From: Bimuria novae-zelandiae CBS 107.79
Taxonomy: Eukaryota > Ascomycota > Dothideomycetes > Pleosporales > Didymosphaeriaceae
NCBI GenBank assembly: GCA_010015655.1
Contig: ML976754.1
Coordinates: forward strand, 124,001 to 188,000
Direction: 5' to 3'
Length of the DNA: 64,000 nt
The position numbers were made by a program, and so were the translations under genes. The notes beneath the pieces were generated by a model, which worked only from the letters and a program-made list of their open reading frames with translations, searched no databases and was not told the DNA's origin. Of this stretch, positions 1 through 12,339 are shown one piece after another (position 1 is the first letter of the stretch; every line of letters starts with the position of its first letter).

Positions 1-1375
1 AGAGGACCCCCTCGCTCCTGAAATCGACGAGGAGAACGGCGCCAACCCTCCGATTGGAGACCCAGACCAGGACATGGAAGTCACGGAGCAAAAGGACGAG
101 ATGCCCGACCCAGACGACATCCAGGAAGCTGGGCTCTCAGACAACGAATCTGTGCTGAGTGACGCGCCCGAAGGCGTCTTCGACGATTTTGATGCCGCCG
201 ACATCGCCATTGAGGAGCGCCCTGCCGAAGTGATCGACAGCGAGAACTTGAACCGGATTGGTGTACACAAGAGGAAGCGCGCAGAGGGCGAGGGCGAGCA
301 ACCCAAGAAGAAGAAAAAGCGTGCCGACAAACCGCGACGCAGGAAGAACCGCGACGGAGATGTCAGCGGCGGCGACGAGGTGTCTGGCTCTCGTAAGGGC
401 CGGTCGCGGAAGAAGGCCGGAGGCGATGGCCTTGACGAGAACTTCGAGAACTTGACCCCCGAAGAGCGTATGTGGTTTGACCTACTACTTGTGCAGTCGG
501 CGCATGCTAACGATGATGACAGGGCGGAAACGCGCTCTTGACGAGCAGATCAAGGCCCTCATGAAGCCGTCGGGAGGCTCGCGCAGGCGCAAGAAGGACG
601 GAATCGATCTGGAGGGAATGGCCGACGCTGAAATCGAAGACATGCGCCGTCGCATGGCCTCTGCCGCTGAGGCCGACAACGAAGGCCGAAAGCGGGGCGA
701 ACCAGCTCGGCACAAGCTAAAGCTCCTCCCAGAAGTCGTCACGCTGTTGAACAAGAACAGCATCAAAGACTCCATTGTAGATCCAGAGATCAACCTACTC
801 GAAGCTGTGCGCTTTTTCCTCGAGCCTCTCAACGACGGCAGTCTCCCCGCATATGACATTCAGAAGGAGCTTTTTGCCGCGTTGGAGAAGCTTCCTATCA
901 CCAAGGACAGTCTCGTAGCTTCTGGCATTGGCAAAGTCATCATGTTCTACTGCAAGAGCAAGCGACCCGAGTTGCATATCCGACGGCAAGCAGAGCGCCT
1001 TTACACGGACTGGACTCGCCCGATCTTGAAGCGCACCGACGATTTCCGCAAGAAAGAATTCGCCCAAGCCGACTATGACCCTACGTAAGTTCAAAATGTA
1101 CATATTGCTCTATGTTCAGTTGCTCATTTCACTGTAGAAACGTCTCACGTGCTGCCGATCCGCAAGCCACCCAAGCTGCGGCGCAGGCTGCTGCCCGCCA
1201 GAAGATGCTCGCCGCTCCCACCAACTTCCTGCGCGCTCGTCCTGAAGCCAGTTCCACAACGTATACGATCGTCCCGAAGAGCAATGTTGTATTCAACGAG
1301 AATAACAAAGGCCGCTCTGGCGACGTTGACATTCTCCGCAAGATCAAGAACCGCGGTGGCGGCGGACGTCGTTGA
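1..1375 (+). CDS. IWS1: Transcription elongation factor IWS1/Spn1, 5' end outside the window
   Basis: IWS1/Spn1 binds Spt6 and RNA polymerase II in the nucleus and acts in elongation and mRNA processing (family knowledge). The frame is open from base 2, so the true start lies upstream. Exons are 1-467, 523-1084 and 1138-1375. Intron 468-522 has GTATGT, a GCTAAC branch and CAG; intron 1085-1137 has GTAAGT and TAG. The N-terminal part is acidic and then Lys/Arg-rich (KRKRAEGEGEQPKKKKKR). Exon 2 encodes the helical TFIIS N-terminal-like domain (from about LKLLPEVVTLLNKNSI through GIGKVIMFYCKS to DWTRPI). The C-terminus is the usual short basic tail ending GGGGRR. The domain order and ending fit fungal IWS1 well. 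Confidence 0.9.
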
Positions 1376-3346
1376 GCTATCTTCCACACACTGGGTGTAG
1401 CATCTGGTGCGCCTCTTTTTCCATCATCTGTGCTATAAAGGCGTTGTAAGGTCGTTACTGGGCAATCGGCAGAATGGGTGTTTGCATTTCTGGAGTTGGA
1501 TATCACGGCACCTTTAGCAGCTAGTATGTATTGGAACGCGAGTCCTGGGACTTGGCTTATATTTTTCGAAACTCAAAGGCCTTCCTGTACCATCGGCTCA
1601 TAGACATCTGCTACAGAGGACGAGCACCTCCTTGCTATGCGTGACTTATTTCCACGCCTCGTGTATCTCCCTTACCGTGCATACGTTCGCCTCATTTGAC
1701 CCGCTACGCAGTACTCCGACTTTTGATCAATCGGCGAGTACGTAGGAGGCAGACCCCAAAGTAAGGTCATACGTGCCACTTACAATGAATTCTGAGGTAC
1801 GTTGGCCCTGGATACGAGCCAGTCGGAGCGAGCGATGTCTAGTGTAGAAGGTTGCACGAAACCGGTCAATGTCAGCTAACGCTGCCAGCCATTCATACGT
1901 GCTCAAACAGTGAGCGCGCTGGTAGCTAGACAGCAAGCTGAACACATTAGTAGCTGGCTAGTGTCGCATGATCTGTTCAGGTCGTTGAAGACAATAAAAG
2001 AAAAGCTGGCTATGCCACAGTGCAGGTATGCTAGCAGAGCTAAAGTTGGCACCTCAGAGGTACGAGAGAGCTAGTGCGGGCTTTGTGGCGGAGACGTTGG
2101 ATACGAGATGCGGCCGCGATGTTTCGAGCGAGGTTGTGGCTGCGTGAGTGGGCGTCGGTTCGGCGCTGCAGTCGTATTTGGTGCATGGAAATCAATATTG
2201 GTGTGTGACCAGTAGGACGTTTTCGCTCCCACGGCGATGAAAACCACATGTGGGCGTGAATTGAGGAGGAGCTTTTCAATCAAAGCGAATTAAAGGCGGA
2301 AATGTATTGCGAATCTGCGTGGTGCGTCCAAGCCTGGTGCGTCCAAGCCTGTTCGCTGTTCATGGGTTCACGTTGCCGTCTCCCTCGTCTATCCGCGACT
2401 GCCACGGTACTTGTTCCTCCTCCCCCAAGCGGTAACAACTGCGAAATAAACTGTCTAATTACATGAAGGCCGTATGAGGGTTGTGCTCCGCACGCAGGTC
2501 TGCGCGGTGAAGCCACCAAGGTCATCCCTCCCTCGAGGTTTCGGCGGGGTCCGTCTTTTGAGCAGGGGTAAGCGATGGTGGTGGGGAAGCGTGGGTGCCC
2601 AATATACAGTACATCTTCCACGCTCGATAAGAAGCGGGAGATGCACGCTGGGAAAGGGATCCTAGGACGATTTCCTGGGTTCTAATATGTGTGCGTGGCG
2701 TACTTGGGCTGCACTACCGGGTGTGATAATTTGTTTTTGTGCTGTTTTTGGTGGAAAAGGTTCCCGAGGTCAAGATGAACGCCAGTGGGCTGTTAGAATA
2801 TGATGAAGGTGGATTGAACTACCATAGAGGCACACGGTAATTTTTTATAGGGCGTTTTAAAGGCTCCGTCTACTAGAAAGATACTTTGGCAGTAGTACTT
2901 GGGTATCCTATCCGTTCAAGAGATTTACCGACTGTCCTCATGTCGACCGTGAAACAAGGAAATTATTCCGTCTCTCTGCTCAATCTGCCGGGCTGCCTGC
3001 ATTCCGATCTCTTGGCAAGTGTATGATGTTACCATATTCCGAATTGGCCTTCAAGTTGGTGGCTGCATGGCGAGCCCTGATCCTAGCTACCCATCGGGCG
3101 GCGGGAGGCTTCGAGATACAAAACCAAGTCAAAACCGCCGTAATCGTTGCGCTCGCTCCACCTTGCGTCTGCCGGGATATCCTCTGTAGATTCAAGGTCC
3201 TACATTTCTCCTGCTCGTCACTCCTTTGCTTGTTGGAGAATGCTTCGGTGGTTGTCGCAGGCATCGCGCAGATCTCTCCGATGTACACAAGTGGTGAGTC
3301 GTCATTTGAATGTGATTCTCTCAAACGATGCGAGAAACGGGATGCA
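1376..3346. other. Intergenic region between IWS1 and an unnamed gene
   Basis: This 1.97-kb stretch lies between convergent genes. I see no frame with convincing codon use, domain or splice structure. One short direct repeat, a GGTGCGTCCAAGCCT unit in two adjacent copies, sits near 2329-2357. It presumably holds both 3' UTRs. No tRNA or transposon end was recognised. Confidence 0.5.
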
Positions 3347-6300
3347 TCAAGTTGCGTCCAGCTCGGGGATCATCAGACTGGGAGCTCTCGCGATGACGGG
3401 CTTAGTCTTCAGACTCATCAGACGATCGTAATGCGGCCGGAGATCGTAATCGTTGAACTGCTCTACCGCTCCAATCTTGACAATCCTTAGCATACACTTG
3501 CCGTCTTTGACCCAAAAGATCTGCAGCACGTTCTCGAGTGGCATGGCGAGTGCGATAGCGCCAGGCTTGAACACGCCCTGGCTGATCTTAGAAGAAGCTT
3601 TCTTGAGCTTTCGTGGCGACAGCATGCCTTTCGTGGTGTATTCAAACTGAATGATCTCAGTCATTGCGTTGACGACGGTGAAAGTCTCTCCGGTGGGCGA
3701 CTGGGCGGCATGCACGATTTTAGTACTGTAAGTTTCATTCTGGAGATCGTCGTATCCTGGAAACGGGACGTGAAGAGGATATTCTTTGCCTAAGAAAGCC
3801 GTTACAAGAGCGGAGCGGTGTGTGGAGTCGTAGAATACGGTAGTCAAGTCGCCGTCGTTCAGTGTCCAAGGGGGCATCTTGAAAGACCGAGAATGCTCTG
3901 CTATTGTTGTGACTGGCTCCGTGGTGCAGTCCCAAACGTCGACATAGATGCAATGATCGCCTAGCTGTGTGGCGACAACAAGGCGCTTGCTGTCGGTGGA
4001 GAAATAGATCTTGCGTGAAATGATGGCAGTCTGTCGTTGTTGTTCTTCGGCCTTTTCCCGTGAGCTAAGTCCTCTTCCTTGCCCCCCAAACCAGCCCGGT
4101 TCTGATCTTCCGAAATCGTTTAATGTGACGACTGTATCGTCACTCGTAGTCCGTCCAACCGAGATTGTTCGTTTATGCGTGGTGCCTCCTCTGATCTCGT
4201 AAACATTGATCTGATGGTAGAAAGCGAGCTTCTTTATTGCGCCATTATCAAGACCATACAGCAAGATCTCATCATTCAGTGACACTGCGACGAACTTGTC
4301 ATTCCGTGAGACGGCTAGACATATTTCACCAGGCCTTCCAGAAAGGTCAAGGTCGATTTCTGATTCAGACGTGACATTGATACCCTTGAATATCACGAGC
4401 CTCCTTGGAAGTGAACCAGCTGCCGCAACGATTGCGCATTTGTGGTTGCCTGCAGCTGCAGCTTCGATTCCAGCAACCTCGTATCTGCAGCCTTGGATCG
4501 CTGAAGCGTCGTTACTCGGAACATCGAGCCTTATTAAATGATTAGTTCCCTTCTCCCACAACAGTATCGAGTGCCCAGCGGATGAGAATTGGAAACATGG
4601 TTCTTTTGGCAACGGAGGCTGGGAATCTCGCTGTTTCGTGCTAGAAGACTTTCGACGGAATGAGCTTCCTATCCTTATTGTCCGGCTCGATGACTTCATC
4701 TTTCCGAAACTGGGAGTACTCTTGATAGAACTTGCCGGGGTGAACGCGTCTCTCCCGCTTGAGAGCTCAGAAGGCATGGAAGCAGACTCCGCGTCTGGGA
4801 TGTGTTCGTCAAAGCTAGGTGTCCGCACTGGAATAGGGAGATCGACAGATAATCTTGAAGCGATAGGGAGGGCAATGGGGACGTTAAGCGACTCGTTAAG
4901 CGGACTGACTGGACTGTCGAAAGCAGAGTCCAGGGGAAACGGACGAGATGATATTGGATCATAGGTTGTTGGGCTTACTGGCGACTCAGTGTATCGGGGA
5001 GGTTGCATAGGTAGTTGTATCTTGATGTCTGGATCGCTCGGTCGCGACGCGTGGGAGGGTTGACTGACGCTTAACGCAGAGTTTGAAGTCAGGCTAGGCA
5101 CTATACTACCTGCGTCTGAGGTAGAGTGGGAAGTCGAAGCGGCATCAAATGATCCGGATTCGCCAACGCTGTATCGGCTGAGGCTATAGATGTCGACATG
5201 AACATTCTCGAGCGCAGTGGCAAGAAGCTGGAACGGTTCGATCAGACGAGCATTTTTTATCTTCTCGCCTCCAGTGCAGCTAGGACAGGGGATACCCTCC
5301 TTCCAACTGACGATGGGAGAGTCACCCTGAACAGCTTCAAATGCAAATCTGTCGCACCATCGGAGCTTCAGCTCCAGTATTTTTTTCGGGATCGCGTGAA
5401 GCTTGGGACAGTTCACAATATAGACGGGTAGAGCTACTGCTTCCCCATCTCTCGACAGTGTCTCAGCATTTGGTGCAGCCATTTTTGTGACCCAATCCTT
5501 CACCATTTCCTGTAAATGGATCGATGTTACTCCTGCTCTTTTTGTGCTGAACTGTTCGTAGTCGGAACTTCGATTCGATAGCCAGTCCGCGAAGCTTGTC
5601 AGAGCCGCTTCAAAATACGGGCTCAATTCCGATACGAGTTTTCCATAATTTTGGACACGGTTGGGGCCGGCTCGCATCGGTGCAGTTCGTTGCTGCAGGA
5701 GAGAGTCTTGTCGCGATAAAAAACTGTCCAGATCCGCGTCCCAATCGAGTAAAGTCATGGCTAATGAGTCCAGTAATGCAAGAGTGGGTTGCATGGGACC
5801 GGTAACGTGAAAGATTGAAATGACGAGGCTGGTCCTTGTATGTAACAGTTGTTCCAGTATCTCGTCTGTGTCGACCGACGTTTGATTCGAGCCGAGCACT
5901 CCGGTTTGTCGATGAAGATCCACAAACCGCTGGGTGACTGCACATTCAACAGCCCAAAGACAGTCGTGAAGCACCCAGTACGCATCCATCCAGTCCTCTT
6001 CCATCGTGCCATGTATCAGCGGCGTTACAAAAGTCTCCACCCTAATATCCAATGGGTACTGATGATGTTAGCACAGACACGTAATGCTGCAGGACCTCGT
6101 CATTGGTTTCCGTCAAGACTTTCGACGTGATCTTTCTTCTGCGGGAAGCAGGACGTCCCTTCCTAACATCTTCTGTCTTGGAATGCCCTTTCGTGTGCGT
6201 CATATTCTGCGGGTCACTCGTACGGAAACCATTGACTGAGTACTGGGATCGATTGACTTACAAGGCCAGCCGCATATGTGGGCAGTTTTGCATTTGTCCA

Positions 6301-6882
6301 CTCCCGCTGATACGGATTCTCGCGCGATGGTTCGTTAAGTGCGTTCAATATCTCCGCAAACAACTCAGCGACGATGAAACGCTCAACGCCAAGCAGTCGG
6401 TCGTCCCTCCAGGCTTGGTTGATAGCATTTTGCAACCGTCGTATATCATTCGTTTCGAGGCCATCTTTCCGCAGAAGCAAGAGGCGCAATCCGGAAAGTA
6501 TGGTCTGTGCGAGGATGTGTCTTGGACGAGTAAATTCGCGAGTCATGAGCGTTGTCTGGGAAGAGAATAGTCTGGTCTTGACATTGATGAGGTAGAGAAT
6601 GGTGGACAGTAAAAGATCAGGCGGAAGGAGGCACGAAAGCACGTATGGTGGGCATTCTGCAACACCTGTCGCGATCCCGCTCAGATAGCATCGTTGAGAG
6701 TCGAATATTATTTTGATCCAGCCGATTGTGCGAACGGATTCCTCAATGCTTCGAAATTCATTTTCTTGAAGAGAAGAGTCGATGGAGTGCTGGCCGATGA
6801 TCTCGCGGACGAGGTTGGCGACGTCGTGTCTGCCTTGGAGGTGCTCCCAAACTTGCGCAAGGTTTTGATGTTGGGCGGACAT
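3347..6882 (-). CDS. Large uncharacterised protein with a beta-propeller-like C-terminal half
   Basis: Two exons: 6882-6262 and 6058-3347. The intron at 6261-6059 has a GTAAGT donor, a GCTAAC branch and CAG, and both junctions are phase 0. The protein is about 1,110 aa and starts at ATG 6882 (MSAQHQNLAQ). The first 400 residues are helical. A Cys pair (CPSC) lies near residue 466. Residues about 500-690 are Ser/Pro-rich and probably disordered. The C-terminal third has short beta-strand blocks such as KFVAVSLNDEILLYGLDNG and KRLVVATQLGDHCIYVDVWD, which look like degenerate WD40 blades. No transmembrane segment or enzyme motif is visible. I do not recognise the family. The frame and splice sites are well supported; the function is not. 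Confidence 0.7.
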
Positions 6883-8035
6883 TGACGCGGGGCAGCGAGA
6901 AGCGGATCAGCGCTTCGAAGCGCAGAATACGAAACCAGGGAAAGACGGCGCAGAAGGTGAGTGGTTTTTGGGAAGATGCATGACGCAACACGCAAGATAC
7001 CTTTTTCGAAAATGCGATCGAGGTCGGGCCTGCTGCCTGCGTGCGAGGGTGCATCGATTTGGCCGACCGGACGGAGCATGTGTCGGTCTTGGCCGCCCCA
7101 TTCCGAGCGAGGACGTACGGCAGGTCAACGCACAGTGGTTGGATGTGCAAGCACCTGGCTCGGACTGGGGTACTGTAATAAACCGAGCGGGAAACGACCA
7201 GCAGTGATCTACTGCGCCACACGTACAGGGACTGATTCGAGCCCATTTCCCGAGCGGAGCTGTAATAATAGCACAGGGAGTCCCGCTATAGCCATGAGTT
7301 ACATCTTCGACAAGGCCCATCATGCCACGACCATATTCTCCCGTATAGCTGAAAATCGGCTAGCTTTTCTTTTAATGTTTTCAACAACCGGAACCGATCA
7401 TGCGACACGGCAACCAAGAATCGCGTGAAAATCGGCTAGGAAGCCGTCAACAACTATCAAGCTCACCCAAGCATAGTACAAAAATCATAAATCTACGTAC
7501 AGTTTGTTGCCCCAAGATCAGTAATACAATGGCCGAAGTTTGAAAAACTTACGTTCAAGTACCGGTACTGCGTGGCCGACCACCATCTTTCCACGAGAGC
7601 CATATTAGTCTGACCGGTTTTCGGTCACGTGTAAGCACCCCACTTATGCACCCAGGCACCTGGCGCCCTTGTCCCTGTTAGGAAGCTGTCAAAGTTTGTT
7701 ACGGCAGGCTGAGACACAGAATAGGTGTAATTCGTGCGAGACAGGAACGAGTCCAAACAAGGACACTGGCACGCGCCGTGCGACCACGTCCAAATGAAGA
7801 GCTGAAGATCGCCAGAGCGCGAATCAAGACACCGCGAATTATGTACGCGCCCAAAGTTGGGTTCTCGGAGCTGATTACATCTTTTGGTTATCGTTCACTA
7901 TCTGCATGCGATGACAGTGGAGTCTGGACACGAACGTGGCAGAGCGCTAGCACGAGGCGAGCCGGCGGTCTGTCACCGTGCCACAGATCTCGTCCGAGAA
8001 GAGCATGTGGATCTCGGAGTAGGCGACCCTCTTAC
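6883..8035. other. Intergenic region upstream of the beta-propeller-like gene
   Basis: This region is upstream of the gene starting at 6882 and downstream of the permease stop at 8036. Overlapping antisense frames at 6.9-7.3 kb have no consistent codon use and look like leader or noncoding DNA. A 12-base string, AAAATCGGCTAG, occurs twice (about 7352 and 7428). No gene is called. Confidence 0.45.
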
Positions 8036-10132
8036 TCATTTGAGCCAACCCCAGATGAAAGCGACGAGCGCCTTTGCATTTTCTTCCTGCCAAACCGGCA
8101 TCTTCGGGTTCGGGAACTCCAAGTGACCTCGTCTGCGCCCAGGAACCACAACCTTGGGTGGAGGGCGATGAATCTGCATCGAGGCATTGCGCCGCCATTT
8201 GAGTGGATTCCAACCATCAGATCTAACATGATATGCTGCAATTATCGCGAGGAAGACGACTATCTGTGTGCGACATTAGTGCTGCACGGGTTAATTCAAG
8301 ATGTCAGACACGTACCCCAATGTAAGACGCAATAAAATCAGGCGATGAAAATGGAGGTACGAACGCTCGCCAATTGTTGAAGATGATGAGTAAGGAGCAA
8401 AAGAAAAACCCGTACCAGGCGCGGAAGAGCTGCCCGTGAGTCCGGTAAGGGTACTGTTTGTCATCGCGGTTGAAAGAACCTCGATTTTCCAGCGTATGGT
8501 CGCCAGCAGCTGTCTTGATCTTGTGGTAAAACTGTGTGTAAGACAGACATATCATCGTATAACAGATGAGCTCCGATATCACTGCATTGTTGGTCATACG
8601 TCCCAAGATCACTGATGGAAAAGGCTTGATCGCCAGGAAGGCCATCAGCCCGAAGCACCAAGAAACACAGATTGTACCCAACGGAACGCCGGCATCGGTT
8701 ACTCTCTCCAGTCGCCTTCTGTGATTCTGGAACCATAAAGGCCAGGCCTCCGGGATGCTTGCAAGGGCGTGAAGGAGCCGGCTAGAAGTGTAAAGAGCGT
8801 TGATGCCCGATGTTGTGGCTGCAAAGATGAAAAAGCCATTAAAGACGGATGGGAAGACTCGCAGGCGGTTCCTGACAGCTGCAAGAACAAACACACTGTT
8901 CTGGCCCGCTCGAACGGCGTTGATTTGGATGTTGATCAGGTTCGGGTCGTCATCTGTCTATGAGTGAGTAGGCGACGCGGGAATCTCGTGAACCACCACC
9001 ACTTACATGGAACGTTGAGGCCACCAACAAATGTCCCCAGTATGTACAGGATTGATATGCGTATGGACAATTTCTTCGTTGCGATCTTGATCGTTTCATA
9101 CTGTTCGAGGTCTTTGTTCTCGGGTGCTGTGACCTGACACAATGTTAGTGGGAGGCAAACAAGTGGGGGTTGGATAACTTTCCGCCAAGCATTCGAATCC
9201 AACGAAGGAGAACACACAAGTGCATATAGCTGTCCAGAGGCTAAGGAAGTGGCCTGCGTCGCCCATGACCATAGCATCTGGGCTCGTTGGATCCGATGAC
9301 GTAGGATGTACGACCATTCCTTTGGAAGAAAATCCCCATGGTGCATTCCACGTCCAGAAATGATTCGAATGATGGACTCTCTGCATGGCCGACAAGACCA
9401 CGTTGAACACGATCAGGAATGAAATGAAGGTGAGCTTGATGACACCGAAAATGTATTCCAGTTGGCCATATTGTCGTACCGGCAGAAGGTTGACTAGCAG
9501 TACGAGGATCAGGAACAAAAAAACCCAAACAGCAGGACTGTAATTTTCTGTACTCCATCCCAGCTGTTCGTCCGGATATCCCACGGATTTTAGGTATTCA
9601 GGGTCGAATCGAAATCTCCAGAGTTGGGCCACGGCTTGGATCTCGGCAGCCAATATTACAATCCACGCGCTCCAAGTCATCCATCCGGTGGCGTACCCGA
9701 CTGCTGCGTCTATGAACCTCCCAGGGAATTCGAAAAGCGGGCCTGTTCGAGCATGAAAATCAGTAAAGCCATTGCTATTACCGACGGTTTTTTGGGCCTT
9801 TTGAAGTCCCATGTTGGTGTTTCTCACCAGGAACCGGAAACAAGGCAGTCATCTCTCCTAAACAGCCGATTACACTCCACATCATCGAACATCCTAGGGT
9901 TACCGCTACCAGTGCCATTCCTGGTCCAGCAAGGTAGATAACTTTCCCCGTGTTCAGGAACAGTCCAAAGCCTATGCACGCGCTGAAGGAGATCATGTTT
10001 ACATGACGCTCCTTCAGGTGCTTGCTACAGACACAAGTTAGCGAAGCGTCGCAAAGAGTATCTGCATACCTACCTCAGCGTAGTTCGCCTCGACGACATG
10101 GTGGACGAGGGCGAGCTCAGGCGTGACCACAT
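8036..10132 (-). CDS. Amino-acid permease, fungal AAP/YAT family (APC superfamily)
   Basis: Plasma-membrane proton-coupled amino-acid uptake is the expected role; the substrate cannot be told from sequence. Six exons: 10132-10074, 10024-9828, 9742-9179, 9126-9007, 8953-8316 and 8263-8036, giving 601 aa, a normal family length. Four of the five introns are 49-53 nt; intron 2 is 85 nt. All phases close. Recognisable parts are a cytosolic LKERHVNMISFSACIGFGLF start, the GKVIYLAGPGMALVAV block of TM2, GPLFEFPGRFIDAAVGYATG, the FSFVGFECLAE-TPENKDL loop (completed by the 9178-9127 intron) and LYTSSRLLHALA. The start is either ATG 10132 or ATG 10099; both are in frame. The N-terminus is shorter than in many relatives. 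There are about 12 hydrophobic segments. Confidence 0.85.
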
Positions 10133-11540
10133 TCGAATGGATTTGCGCGAGATCGAATGGTGACGAAGCGCATCAGACACTCCATCAAAGATGGAGAGTT
10201 GGGACGTGCTAGCGAGCGAGGTTATCGCATAATAGGGACGAAGGATTGCAGTCGCCGAACACACGCCACACTCAACCAGTTTAGCGAATGATCGTCTGAG
10301 GAGTTGTCTGGGTACCGCATGAAGCTCAGCCCAACAGGCAGTTGCAGCTGCTCATCACCGGGACATTGGTTGGAAAACTGCAAGGTTCCATATGGCCTAT
10401 CGTTGGCCAGGCATTTCACCTGCGGGCGGTGCAGGGAGATGAGGGTCTAGCCGCTGGAGCGACATGACCCCGGAACCATGCCCCTGTGCGTGCCAAAAGG
10501 GTGGGATGCATTCAAAAGCAGGGGATAGATACGAAACACGACACCTTCCCTGTTCAGATCTGCAGGGAGACGGTTGTGATTGGGTGTTGAGGTCGTCAAG
10601 AACGGAACTGTGTTGTCCCGTTCGGCCTGTGCGAGGGTTTGATAGAGGAAACGGCTTAGCGTGGGCGCCATTGGGGTGCGTTGGCTGCAACGTTTTGTCG
10701 GGCGGACATTGGCTTCGTTTTTTACGAGCGGCCTGCGATAACCCCTTAATCACCCTCAGATCTTTATTTGGATTTAGACCCTTGAGATATGACGATCATA
10801 TTGACACTCCCGAGGTCCGAGCCCCATGCTGGGTCCGTCTCCACAGACCTAATCGTCAACTGCACACGCCATGAGTTCGGTGACGTTGTTTCCATCGACG
10901 CCTGTGGAGTAGCAATTATAGGGTAGCGTGTTCAGAGGGATAATCCAAGGACTGCCGGGGTGGCATAGAAAATCCATACAGACTCTGCGTTCCTTGATTG
11001 CGCGGTACTCTGGGTACCCTAGGTAAGTTCGATCGGCACATGGCAGCAACACCTTGGCGACATCAAAGCTTTTTACTCCAAGCTTCGAAAGCGAACCCGA
11101 GCGATACTGTGTTGAGAACCGGCGTGCAGCGAGCCCATAAGAGACCAAACGTGAAAGTCGCAAAAGGCTCCATGAAACACGTCAATGGAAGCGCATTGAG
11201 CTTGATCGGCGATTGACTTAATTAATGCACAGTAACTTCTCTCCAAATAAAGTAAACACATCAGAACCTGAAGAAAATCGTTCTCTACCATACGTGCATA
11301 GCCATAATCATGTAACCATATATACTGTGTTTTCATCGTGGTTTGCAAGCTGGCTCGAATCAGAACAACACTACCCTTACCCTACCTCATTCCAGAAACC
11401 ACCGAACGCTTGCTGCGCGAACTAACGCAACCTATTCATACTTGGTATATCCATGCCTAAGCACCCTAACTGATCACGCACCCCAACACATTAAGGCCGC
11501 CATCCTCCCCACGACCACACAACCTATCTATATCAAGCCC
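10133..11540. other. Intergenic region upstream of the permease
   Basis: About 1.4 kb between the permease start and the 3' end of a small gene on the same strand. Several short overlapping frames exist on both strands, but none has a domain, signal peptide or coherent intron set. No repeat longer than about 12 bp was noticed. It probably contains the permease promoter. Confidence 0.4.
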
Positions 11541-12019
11541 TCAGCAAGCCTTCCTATTCCCCCCCACCCCAAAAACCTTCTCAATCCGCTCCTACGCCAC
11601 CGTCAGCACCTATCCTTCCGCTTCACACACCCCCCATCCCACATTCCCCTCCCCACCATATAACATACCTCAACAACCCCCGCCAACTTCCCCATCGCCT
11701 CCTCCGCACATCCCACAACCGGCCCCCCATGTACCAGTACCTCTACCTTCCCCCCTGCTCCACCCTCGCCCTCAGTGATGCAATAAACATTCGCGTAACA
11801 CATAAACTGCGGGACGAGCGTGTTATTCGCGTCGAGGATGCTGAACTGGGGCGCGAGCTCCGAGCGGCCGGTCATGATGTTGAGGGAGGAGAGCGACTTG
11901 GTGGGGTGCAGAGCGTGCGTGTTTGCTGTGGGAGGTTAGTGGGAGGTTAGTGGGAGGGGGAGGGAGGGGGAGGGAGGCGTACAGAGGATTTGCTCGCGGA
12001 GCCAGGGTGGGGGGGACAT
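11541..12019 (-). CDS. Small uncharacterised protein, three exons
   Basis: Exons 12019-11983, 11925-11669 and 11591-11541 join in frame (37+257+51 nt) to give 114 aa. Introns have GTACGC...CCCACAG and GTATGT...GGCGTAG boundaries, with CTAAC or CTGAC just upstream of each acceptor. The protein starts MSPPPWLREQIL and contains a compact region, ELAPQFSILDANNTLVPQFM, and then EEAMGKLAGVVEERIEKVFG. It has no signal peptide, TM segment or known motif. If intron 2 is retained, the frame runs to 11603 with an odd Gly/Cys/Arg-rich tail, which favours the spliced form. The match of frame and splice signals supports a real gene; the function is unknown. Confidence 0.5.
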
Positions 12020-12339
12020 TTTGGTGGGTTGTGGGTGGTTTGTGTGCGGTCGGGGGTGTATTATGGTGGTGGATGTGAGGAGGATTGGTAAGGTGAAGGA
12101 GGAGAGGAGGGAGAGGGATTGGCGCGTGAGAATTGTATCGTGCTTTCTTTTGAGCTTCGCACCTGTCTGTCTGCGAGTAGACGGCGCCTTCTCGCGGAGG
12201 GTATTTTTACGGACGTCGTTTCTCAAACAACATAGTCCAGTCACGATACAAGAGAACAGAAGATTAAGTGTGAAATGCATTAAACCGAAATCATCTGCCT
12301 GCTGCAAGGTAAACATCTAAACTTCTTCCCAAACAACAC

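Noticed and set aside
8304..8894. Reading the permease as several separate short genes
   Set aside because: Six exons join in phase with 49-85-nt introns into one 601-residue transporter of normal family length.
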